DNA from: Akkermansiaceae bacterium UBA1518
GTDB taxonomy: Bacteria > Verrucomicrobiota > Verrucomicrobiia > Verrucomicrobiales > Akkermansiaceae
Direction of reading: 5' to 3'
DNA: 48,276 nt
Assembly: GCA_002323895.1 (NCBI GenBank)
Contig: DCQM01000223.1
Coordinates: 1-48,276 of the forward strand
Shown here piece by piece: positions 7,565-15,173 of the stretch. A program made the translations under genes and the position numbers. How positions within the stretch are numbered: position 1 is the first letter of the stretch; every line of letters begins with the position of its first letter. The notes beneath the pieces were generated by a model. That model was not told the DNA's origin. It saw only the letters and a program-made list of their open reading frames with translations, and did no database searches.

Positions 7565-10060
7565 TTAATTATTGTTCGGAGTCTCAAAATCTAACGGAGG
7601 CAATTCAAAACGCGGAGGCTTCGGCAAGCTCAACGCAGCCTCAAGCTCTCCCCGCACGCGGTCCTCTACAATCAAAACCTCGTCTTCTGAAATCCAAGCC
7701 TCGGCGCTATCATCTTTTATTCCTAGGGTTGGCGTCTCACTATTATATGGATCAAATCCGAGCAGCAGAGGCACCTTAGCCTTAATCGGAATAGAATTCA
7801 TTGTATCACGCACTTGAGCCTGATTAGCTAGCGCCTCGATGTCGAGACCTCCACCGTGAATCGCACAAATCCCTATTTCTTCCCCCTTTTGGAAATACTC
7901 CTTATAACTGGTTGTAGGAAAGCTAATTTTACCCGTCACAGGGTCTACAAAAGATTCGTTACAATAACGAGTCGGACGCATTCCAGACACACGACAAATC
8001 GACACTTTCTCCACCGAATCCGGGGGTAAGATCTCCGGTCCCACGAACGCTGGTTGGGAAGCGTTCATCATATCTTCCCAAATCGGGTAAGCCAAATTCT
8101 TGGCAAAAGCAGTCTCGTGGATTGACTTGCGGTCTCCTTCATAGAACCCCACCCACACTGCACAAGTAATCCGACTATTATAGCCCACCATCCACGCGTC
8201 TGTTAGACCATAAGGAGTTCCGCTCTTACCGCCACCCAGTAGCAGACTCGGCTTCAGTCCTTTTGAAGGCTCAGCGAGATTCCCTCTTCTTAAGACATCG
8301 TTAAGAACGCTATGAACTTGAAAGGCAACAGCATCCGAACAAACCTCCCGACTCTCTAGCACAGGTCCATTTCCATTCAGCGGATAAACCGTCTTACCAT
8401 CGATATCCTGAATCTCCAAAATATAGTGCCTTGCAGTAATCCGGCTTCCTCCGCGCGGAAAGGCCGAGTAGGCGGAAACAACTTCAGGCATACTAACATT
8501 GTCAAAACCAACAATCATCCGGTTTAAAAACTTTTCCGAAGGAAGCTTAAATCCGAAATTTTCTGAAACCGCGTGCACATTTGAAAGACCAATTTCCTGG
8601 CCGAGTTCAACCGTTGCCGCAATTTTGGACATTGCGAGGGCTCGACGCGAAGTGATCTTCCCTTCATATCCCGGATTGGCAATTTCCATTCCCCACTCAC
8701 CAGCGACTCCTTCCAGTCCGCCAACCTGGAGCTTACGAAGATCCATCTGCTCATCAGTTAAGATGGTCGCTGGATGTTTCCCTCGTTCAAAACCAGTAGC
8801 ATAAACGAAAGGGAAAAAGGCTGTCCCAAGTGGACGGCTACCATTCTCGATAAAATCATATTGTGAGTGCGCAAAGTTACGCCCGCCTACATGAGCGATC
8901 ACTTCACCATTCTCATGGTCCATCATTAATGTTGCACCTTGAAGGTATTTCGGCGGTCCGTCCGACTTCTTATATTCCGAATATCTTGGATGCTTATATC
9001 CGTCCTGGTTTTCAACCTGTAAAAGTTGGCTCGCCATTTTTCGTTCAGCGGCCCATTGAACAGATGCGTCAATGGTAGTTCGAATCGTGTACCCTCCACG
9101 TGAAAGAGCCTCTTCCCCCACCAAATCCCGGGCTTGTTCAGCAACGATTTCATAAAGGAATGTTTTACCACGGCGAATCGGATTAGGATTCAAAACCACT
9201 GGATCAGAGATCATCTTATCACGATCTGATTTGGAAATCATGCCCTCCAAAGCCATCCGATTGATGACCATGTCGCGATTTTTTTTGTTTTCATTTAGAT
9301 TATTGAGCGGCGAAATCCGCTGTGGATTCTTCAGACAGGCCACGATTGAAGCCGACTCTGAAATAGTAAGGTCCTCGGGTTCCTTGCCGAAGTATCCAAG
9401 TGAGGCGGAACGCACTCCGTAGAATCCTGAACCAAATGGCACGAGATTTAAATACATCTCGAGAATATCTTCCTTCGCCGCCTTCTTGCGGGCCGCTTGA
9501 TCGTAGGGATATTCGGACTCCAATTTCCTCTGGAAATGCTTCTCGATTCTCAGCGCCACGAATGCCTCCACCACTTTTCGCTCATACCCCGTCCACTCAC
9601 GACGCCTTTTTTCACCCAGCAGATCGAAGGACTTCCGCGCCAGCTGCATCGTAATCGTACCAGCACCCTGCGTAATTGAACCACTCTGGAAATTTAACCA
9701 AGCCGCACGTGCCACACCAACCCAATCAACGCCATCATGATCATAAAATCGTTGATCCTCTTGCGCTAGAACCGCGTCTACAAAGACCGGAGGGATTTCC
9801 TCCAGCGGAAGAGAAAAACGATTCTCTACAAACATCGTGCCAATCTCAACGCCCCCACGGTCATGGATAAAGCTCATCTCCTCCTTTTCTCCCACCCGCT
9901 CTAGGTTATACTCCATTGCAATCTCACGATAAGGATTCAGTTTCCTATCCCCATAGCGCGCCGCAAAACCAACTGCGATTAAGCACAACAGGCAAAAGAG
10001 CCAAAAACCCTTTCGCTTGAAAAACCCGCGCCTTGCCCTCTTGTTCCTAGTCCCATACAT
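7565..10060 (-). CDS. Class A penicillin-binding protein (GT51) with degenerate transpeptidase site
   Basis: An 831-residue protein with a short basic cytoplasmic tail and a membrane anchor at about residues 18-34. A glycosyltransferase-51 domain follows at about 85-290, with EDQRFYDHDG at 101-110 (catalytic Glu101) and GAGTITMQLA at 132-141. The penicillin-binding domain is at about 370-650. It would polymerise lipid II glycan strands in the periplasm. The expected SxxK nucleophile motif (normally GSTFKPF) reads GTAFFPF at 412-418, so both Ser and Lys are lost. The SxN motif reads SKI at 478-480, and only KSGT at 612-615 (for KTGT) is retained. The transpeptidase is therefore probably inactive as a DD-transpeptidase. 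A Pro-rich C-terminal tail follows. It heads a five-gene minus-strand operon and starts 1 nt from a divergent gene. Confidence 0.9.
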   Translation of the reverse strand: MYGTRNKRARRGFFKRKGFWLFCLLCLIAVGFAARYGDRKLNPYREIAMEYNLERVGEKEEMSFIHDRGGVEIGTMFVENRFSLPLEEIPPVFVDAVLAQEDQRFYDHDGVDWVGVARAAWLNFQSGSITQGAGTITMQLARKSFDLLGEKRRREWTGYERKVVEAFVALRIEKHFQRKLESEYPYDQAARKKAAKEDILEMYLNLVPFGSGFYGVRSASLGYFGKEPEDLTISESASIVACLKNPQRISPLNNLNENKKNRDMVINRMALEGMISKSDRDKMISDPVVLNPNPIRRGKTFLYEIVAEQARDLVGEEALSRGGYTIRTTIDASVQWAAERKMASQLLQVENQDGYKHPRYSEYKKSDGPPKYLQGATLMMDHENGEVIAHVGGRNFAHSQYDFIENGSRPLGTAFFPFVYATGFERGKHPATILTDEQMDLRKLQVGGLEGVAGEWGMEIANPGYEGKITSRRALAMSKIAATVELGQEIGLSNVHAVSENFGFKLPSEKFLNRMIVGFDNVSMPEVVSAYSAFPRGGSRITARHYILEIQDIDGKTVYPLNGNGPVLESREVCSDAVAFQVHSVLNDVLRRGNLAEPSKGLKPSLLLGGGKSGTPYGLTDAWMVGYNSRITCAVWVGFYEGDRKSIHETAFAKNLAYPIWEDMMNASQPAFVGPEILPPDSVEKVSICRVSGMRPTRYCNESFVDPVTGKISFPTTSYKEYFQKGEEIGICAIHGGGLDIEALANQAQVRDTMNSIPIKAKVPLLLGFDPYNSETPTLGIKDDSAEAWISEDEVLIVEDRVRGELEAALSLPKPPRFELPPLDFETPNNN

Positions 10061-10061
10061 A

Positions 10062-11183
10062 ATGTCTCGCGAAACCGTCGATTTAACTGGCCTCCAACAT
10101 GCATTTCCTTACCCCCGATCCGCCACGGGGGCAATCACTGACTTGGGTCGGCTTATCCTTGCTAGAGTCAAAGAATCTGGCCCCATATCCTTTGCCGATT
10201 ACATGGCGCAGTGCCTCTACCACCCAGAGTTAGGCTACTACGCCCGCCCGGGAAAGCCAACCGTCTCAAAAAAGGGTGATTTCATTACTAGCGTCTCTGT
10301 CGGGTCAGTCTTCGGAAAACTCCTCGCTCACCGGCTTTATAAGTTTTGGCGCGCTAATGGGTCGCCCAAAACCTTCACAATTCTAGAACCCGGCGCTCAC
10401 GATGGCACCCTTTGCCTCGATATCCTCGAAGCTATAAGTAAGCTCGCCCCCGAATTCAGGAGCGCGATCGACTACCTTGTTCATGAACCTCTCCCGATCC
10501 GCCGCAAATTACTTCAAGCCCAACTCCAAGGTGAAGCTTCCGTCATCGCTACGCCAAACGATTGCCATGCAAAAATCGGGGCCCTGATCGCTAACGAAAT
10601 ACTCGATGCCCTCCCGGTGCCTCTATATTTAAAATCAAATGATCAATGGCACGAAATACTGGTAACATCCAATGCTTGCTCGCTTGACTGGGACAGCCGG
10701 CCCGCCAAACCCGATCTCCCAAAAAACCTACCGGAAGGCTACGTCACCGAAGGGCCTCCCGAACTTTCTTCATTCATGACGCCACCCGCCAGAATGTTTG
10801 AAAACGCCCTATTTATTTGGATCGATTACGGTCTCGATGAAGAAGCACTTTATCACCCAGCCCGAACCGCCGGAACCCTTCGTTGCTACTATAAACACAA
10901 AACCTGCGCCCACCCCCTTGAGAATCCCGGGGAGCAGGATCTCACTGCAGACGTTAACTTCACCGCTGTTGAAAAATTCGCCTCCTCACTGGGTTTCCAA
11001 ATCCACCCTGCCATGAACCAAAGCCGCTATTTAACCTACTGCGGAAAAGAGTGGCTTCTCTCTAACCCATCACCAAAGGAAATTAGTCAGTTCCAAACCC
11101 TAATTCATCCCACGCAATTTGGCGGCCGGTTCTACGCCCTTGAGATGACCAAAGGTAATGTTGATCCTGCACCCCTTATTTAA
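10062..11183 (+). CDS. SAM-dependent methyltransferase, MidA/NDUFAF7-like
   Basis: A 373-residue protein of the Methyltransf_28 (PF02636, DUF185) type. Recognisable blocks are SFADYMAQCLYHPELGYYA near the N-terminus, GDFITSVSVGSVFGKLLA, the SAM-binding motif ILEPGAHDGTLCLDIL (standing where most members read ELGPGRGTL), and ANEILDALPVPLYL. Characterised relatives act as protein-arginine methyltransferases in complex I assembly (NDUFAF7); the bacterial substrate here is unknown. The ATG at 10062 is one base from the divergent PBP start codon at 10060, leaving no 5' intergenic space. The frame is open upstream to 10017, but that would run into the opposite gene. A downstream non-ATG start is possible. 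Confidence 0.85.
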   Translation: MSRETVDLTGLQHAFPYPRSATGAITDLGRLILARVKESGPISFADYMAQCLYHPELGYYARPGKPTVSKKGDFITSVSVGSVFGKLLAHRLYKFWRANGSPKTFTILEPGAHDGTLCLDILEAISKLAPEFRSAIDYLVHEPLPIRRKLLQAQLQGEASVIATPNDCHAKIGALIANEILDALPVPLYLKSNDQWHEILVTSNACSLDWDSRPAKPDLPKNLPEGYVTEGPPELSSFMTPPARMFENALFIWIDYGLDEEALYHPARTAGTLRCYYKHKTCAHPLENPGEQDLTADVNFTAVEKFASSLGFQIHPAMNQSRYLTYCGKEWLLSNPSPKEISQFQTLIHPTQFGGRFYALEMTKGNVDPAPLI

Positions 11184-11239
11184 AGAAGCAAAAACGGCGA
11201 TTCACTCAGAACACGATCTTCAAAATCTTTGGGGAAATA

Positions 11240-12901
11240 TTACTCCACCCCGAAAATGACCTCTAAACCGGGGAGGTCTGCCTTTAAGGCCTTTGCTCCT
11301 TCGGCTGTTGCCTTGGATTGCCAAAGGTAGATTTTTTGTAAATTACCCAGCTCTTTGAGCTTCATTAGTCCAGCATCGGTAACTTGAGTCCCATATAAAT
11401 TCAACCACTCGAGCCCTTCCAGCTGTGCAACAGCATCAAGCACGGCGTCGCCAACCTGGGTCTGACTGAGATCGAGCTTTATAAGGTTTTTCATTTTAGG
11501 CAACTCGGCCGCCAAAGTCTCTTCCGTAATTGAAGCAGACCCAAGCTTGACGCTGGTGAGATACGCCGAAACCGAAGCCAATTTAAGAAAAGTCGTATCG
11601 TCCAGCTTTTCGCGCAGACTCACTGCCGTAAATTCAAGATCGTTGGAATCCTGAGATGTATAATTCAGGGAGGTTTTAAAAGCGGGATCCTGCTTCAAAG
11701 CGTCAAGGGCATTTTGGAGAGCCTCCCTTTTGGCAATTTTTTCCTGCTCGATCTTATCTTTAGCCGCTTGAGCTGCCTCTTCCATTCGCTTGCGATCCTC
11801 GGGGCTCAACAACTTTTCAGCCGCCTCGATGATCTCAGGCGGTGCTCCCATTTCTTCAAGGGTCTTGTCGACCAAAGTTTCACTACTCGGAATATTGTCA
11901 ACCCACCAAGTGAGGAGTTTGACCTCATGCTCTTCCATCTGCTTCTTTTTAGGCGGGGGCATGTGCATATCATCGTCCTCAGGAAGGACCATAACCTCGA
12001 TCATATAGCTTTGCTTAGAATCCCCAGGAACGAGCGTGCGATACTCGTCACCATCCAAACTATCTCCCCCAATTAATAGATTCTCATAGGTGTCCATCCA
12101 AAGCCCACCCTTGCTCTTTCCAGCCTCCTCCGAGTGGCAATAGAGACACTTGTCATCCATGATTGGATAAACAACATCAGCAAACGCGAGACGATCCTTC
12201 GCCAGCTTTTTGACAGGTAAGGCAGGCTCTTCGACATTTTCATCCTCTTTACCAGCCCATTGCTTAAAAATTGGAACATTTTCTGTAAGACCTCCCCACG
12301 TATTTTCAACAGGGTCAGATCCGTGAGTGGCCAAACCTCCAAAGTGAGCCCCGTATCCCATAGCTCCACCTGCAAGGAGAAGAAGAATGCCATAAACCGG
12401 GCCGCGCGATCCACTCCGGCTCCCCCAAATTTTCGCTAAGAATGCAAAACCAAGCACTCCTACAAAACCGATCCCGACCCACATGTGCTTGAACATATCG
12501 TCCTCCCACTCCTCGGCTTTCCAGCCTTCAACACTCAGATCAAAAACACCAGTAACACAGGCGATTATGCCCGTCAGGAACGCTAGGAAAAGACCCACTG
12601 CCGTGCGTGGACGATATTTCCCGAAGGAAAACCAACTACAAACCTCCATCACCAGAGTGAGAAAGACGATTCCAATTGGGAGATGCAGGATTAGCGGATG
12701 ATATTCACCGACATTCGAAACCCACCACTGCCCGGAATTCAAGACCTCTAACAGTGGGTCCTGTTCCACATAAAATGGGAGGTAAACCAGGCCTCCAATC
12801 ACAGCAAGAACGAAGAATGTAAGAAAAATCGGGCCAACGGCACTGCCATCTTCGGCATCTTCAATTTCAAACTTTTCCGGTGAATTAGTTTCTTTGTCCA
12901 T
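11240..12901 (-). CDS. Membrane-anchored PVC-type c-cytochrome with DUF2231 and leucine-rich repeats
   Basis: A 553-residue protein. An N-terminal membrane part has helices near residues 22-46, 68-90, 100-121, 140-156 and 168-185. It carries HPLILHLPIG (residues 68-77), typical of DUF2231, whose histidines may bind heme. A planctomycete/verrucomicrobial cytochrome c domain follows with one heme site CLYCH at 252-256 and a likely distal ligand region DMHMPPPKKK. A Lys/Glu-rich coiled segment lies at about 370-410, and a C-terminal leucine-rich-repeat fold at about 440-553 (IKLDLSQTQVGDAVLDAVAQ type repeats). It is likely an inner-membrane electron-transfer or sensing protein facing the periplasm. 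It is monocistronic, and its redox partner is unknown. Confidence 0.85.
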   Translation of the reverse strand: MDKETNSPEKFEIEDAEDGSAVGPIFLTFFVLAVIGGLVYLPFYVEQDPLLEVLNSGQWWVSNVGEYHPLILHLPIGIVFLTLVMEVCSWFSFGKYRPRTAVGLFLAFLTGIIACVTGVFDLSVEGWKAEEWEDDMFKHMWVGIGFVGVLGFAFLAKIWGSRSGSRGPVYGILLLLAGGAMGYGAHFGGLATHGSDPVENTWGGLTENVPIFKQWAGKEDENVEEPALPVKKLAKDRLAFADVVYPIMDDKCLYCHSEEAGKSKGGLWMDTYENLLIGGDSLDGDEYRTLVPGDSKQSYMIEVMVLPEDDDMHMPPPKKKQMEEHEVKLLTWWVDNIPSSETLVDKTLEEMGAPPEIIEAAEKLLSPEDRKRMEEAAQAAKDKIEQEKIAKREALQNALDALKQDPAFKTSLNYTSQDSNDLEFTAVSLREKLDDTTFLKLASVSAYLTSVKLGSASITEETLAAELPKMKNLIKLDLSQTQVGDAVLDAVAQLEGLEWLNLYGTQVTDAGLMKLKELGNLQKIYLWQSKATAEGAKALKADLPGLEVIFGVE

Positions 12902-13068
12902 GATGTTAGTTAATCTTGCTACGATTCACGTTCAAATAGTCTTTCGGCTCAGAGAACTTAATCAATCTTAATAATAAACGATTACAACGCAAGTATAGCT
13001 CTCATAACTCATCAGAATCCGTTCCAAAAAACGTTGTATTTAGTAACGGCCTCCAGCCATTCTTTGGC

Positions 13069-13608
13069 ATGAGCGAAATCCCCAAAATCTTTCATTCGCT
13101 TGAGCACGATGGTCCTTTCAAGAGCTGCCTCACCTGCAATAGACGATTCGATAAAATTGATGAGCCCTACATTATTAATAAGGTATTCCAGGGTCCCGAG
13201 TGCGTTTTTGAATTCGCTATTTGCCAAACCTGCCGAGAGAAGACGATAGAATCCTTCTCGGAAGAATCAAAAACCCGCCTCCGCAAGATGGCGGAAGAAA
13301 ATCCTATTCTCCAGAAACGAAGCGAACGCTTCACAGACAGTGAGAATCATGAGGAATGGACCTCGGAGTGCGCCCATTGCGCGGCTCCAGCTTCAGAAAT
13401 CGAGAACTTTACCACCGAATGCCTCAGCTTCGGAGCCTATATGGTCTACGACCCCTACCCAATTTTAGTCTGCGACTCATGCATCGAGAAAAATCAAAAA
13501 CTGCTCTCTAAAGGCACCCAAGACCAATGGAATAAGTTTATCCTCGATAACTTCGAAGGGCCGCCTGCCGATGCCCTCAAACCAGACAAGGTTCCGGTTC
13601 TCGTCTAG
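13069..13608 (+). CDS. Small cytoplasmic protein with four CxxC knuckles, unknown function
   Basis: A 179-residue protein with no signal peptide. Ten cysteines include four CxxC pairs (residues 20/23, 52/55, 101/104, 135/138), a spacing that suggests two zinc ribbons in two homologous halves of about 85 residues. Both halves place a run of aromatic and acidic residues between the two pairs. No named family is recognised. It ends 13 nt before the dihydrouridine synthase start, so it is probably co-transcribed, and a role in RNA or translation is a weak inference from that. A minus-strand frame overlaps its start but lacks any family pattern. Confidence 0.7.
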   Translation: MSEIPKIFHSLEHDGPFKSCLTCNRRFDKIDEPYIINKVFQGPECVFEFAICQTCREKTIESFSEESKTRLRKMAEENPILQKRSERFTDSENHEEWTSECAHCAAPASEIENFTTECLSFGAYMVYDPYPILVCDSCIEKNQKLLSKGTQDQWNKFILDNFEGPPADALKPDKVPVLV

Positions 13609-13621
13609 GAATACCCACAGC

Positions 13622-14641
13622 ATGCTCCCAACCGACCGCCCTGCTCTCTTTCTCGCGCCCATGCAGGACGTGACCGATCTACCTTTCCTGCGGACCATCG
13701 CATCCTTTGGCGGGGCCGATCTCTATGTCACAGAGTATTTTAGGGTGCACATTCACTCCCAACTTGACCCTTACATCTTACGATCGATTACCGAAAACCC
13801 GACCGAGAGGCCCATCATTGCTCAACTAATCGGTCAGGATGCCACGGAATTAGCCCGCACCGTGTCCGACCTCAACCATTATCCCATCTCGGGAGTAGAT
13901 CTTAACCTTGGCTGCCCAGCCCCCGTCGTTTATCGTAAGAATGCTGGTGGTGGATTGCTACGCCATCCGGATCAGATCCATAAAATCTTGGGCCGCCTTC
14001 GTGAGGCCTGTGGGGCGACCCCATTTACCGTCAAAACCCGAGTAGGTTTTGAATCAGAGGAAGAATTCGATCAACTTCTTAGAATCTTCAAAAGCCACGC
14101 AATCGACCTTCTCACGATCCATGGGCGAACCGTGAAGGAACGATATCAAACACCAGTTCACGATGATCGCGTCGCACAGGCCGTTCGAACCCTCAACTGT
14201 CCAGTGATCGCCAATGGCAATGTCGTCAACAGCCAAACCGGGCTTAGTTATCTTAAATCAACCGGAGCCGCTGGGCTCATGATAGGCCGTGGCGCGATCC
14301 GTAATCCGTGGATTTTTGAGCAGATCCGTTGCGCGACATCGAAACAAGAAATCCCGCAGGTCACCGGACGGATGATTCTCGAATACATCGCGAAACTTTA
14401 CGATGAGACGGCACATGAAATTTCCGAATTCATAGAAGACCGGCACGTGCAAAAAATGAAAAAATATCTCGTCTACATCAGCCAAGGGCATCATGCCGAC
14501 TTCGAACACCAAATCCGAAGAGTCAAAAACAAGACCGAATTCTTTGACACCTGCATTCGTTTCCTCGATCACGAAGATCATGCGCCAGACCTTCCCTCGG
14601 AAAACTCGCGACTTTTTTGCGGCTTCTCACAATTTCTCTGA
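13622..14641 (+). CDS. dus: tRNA-dihydrouridine synthase
   Basis: A 339-residue TIM-barrel flavoenzyme that reduces specific tRNA uridines to dihydrouridine using FMN and NAD(P)H. Family blocks are visible: LAPMQDVTDLPFLR at the N-terminus, RPIIAQLIGQD, NLGCPAPVVYRKNAGGGLLR (residues 94-113), TVKTRVGF, LLTIHGRTVKERY, PVIANGNV and GLMIGRGAIRNPWIF. The Asn-Gly-Asn and Gly-Arg-Gly segments fit the FMN phosphate site. The ATG at 13622 (MLPTDRPALF) is chosen over 13571, which would overlap the preceding gene. The DusA/B/C subtype cannot be set with certainty; the sequence looks closer to DusB-type proteins with a C-terminal helical domain. Confidence 0.93.
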   Translation: MLPTDRPALFLAPMQDVTDLPFLRTIASFGGADLYVTEYFRVHIHSQLDPYILRSITENPTERPIIAQLIGQDATELARTVSDLNHYPISGVDLNLGCPAPVVYRKNAGGGLLRHPDQIHKILGRLREACGATPFTVKTRVGFESEEEFDQLLRIFKSHAIDLLTIHGRTVKERYQTPVHDDRVAQAVRTLNCPVIANGNVVNSQTGLSYLKSTGAAGLMIGRGAIRNPWIFEQIRCATSKQEIPQVTGRMILEYIAKLYDETAHEISEFIEDRHVQKMKKYLVYISQGHHADFEHQIRRVKNKTEFFDTCIRFLDHEDHAPDLPSENSRLFCGFSQFL

Positions 14642-14673
14642 ATAACTTTCACGTTGACTTTGTCCGGTCTCCA

Positions 14674-14907
14674 ATGAAATCTCTCGGTGCAATGGCCATG
14701 AATCAGGAAGTGCTCCATACCGAGAAGATTCTCGCAGACCGTAAAATTTTCTTTCTAGACCTTAAGGAAAATGCCCGAGGACGGGTGGTCAAAATCACTG
14801 AAGATGTGAGTGGAAATCGTGACACCATAATGGTGCCTGCTGAGATTCTCGGGGACTTCATCGAAGCTCTTACCGACATAAAAGAGACTGCCGATCAGCA
14901 AGACTAA
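14674..14907 (+). CDS. Bacterial PUR-family nucleic-acid-binding protein
   Basis: A protein of 77 residues (69 if the ATG at 14698 is used). The core EVLHTEKILADRKIFFLDLK, then ENARGRVVKITED, DTIMVPAEILGDF and IEALTDI, matches the single-repeat bacterial PUR-alpha-like fold: four beta strands followed by an amphipathic helix, which binds single-stranded DNA or RNA as a dimer. Verrucomicrobia and Bacteroidetes often encode such small proteins. The gene follows dus with a 32-nt gap. No signal peptide is present. The start is uncertain because three in-frame ATGs lie within 24 nt and none has a clear ribosome binding site. Confidence 0.75.
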   Translation: MKSLGAMAMNQEVLHTEKILADRKIFFLDLKENARGRVVKITEDVSGNRDTIMVPAEILGDFIEALTDIKETADQQD

Positions 14908-14926
14908 GCCTCAGTAAAGGGCTTAG
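14904..14926 (+). terminator. Short hairpin at the end of the dus/PUR genes
   Basis: A perfect 7-bp inverted repeat (CTAAGCC ... GGCTTAG) with a 9-nt loop overlaps the PUR stop codon. No T-run follows, so it is a weak terminator candidate or an mRNA-end structure. The remaining sequence to 15173 shows no gene. Confidence 0.3.
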
Positions 14927-15173
14927 AATCGCTACCGCAACGGGAATACCCGCTCATTTTCTGTGTGGAACAGTGCCCCAGCGAACAGCCTATATCATCC
15001 TATTAATTCTGGGCGATACCCGGAAATCATTGCGAGCGTCATCGACTAGGCAGGCCATTCTACCGCATGCCACCCTTTTCTAAATGGCTTACAGTCCTCC
15101 GACCCAGTCAGGAATTCACCCCCCAATTTTAATGTCGAGTTGCAAACGAGGAAAAGAAGCATCACTTTTTCAC

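Noticed and set aside
13012..13227. 71-codon minus-strand frame overlapping the start of the CxxC protein gene
   Set aside because: No family pattern; most of it is antisense to the patterned CxxC gene, whose four knuckles make the plus strand the real one.
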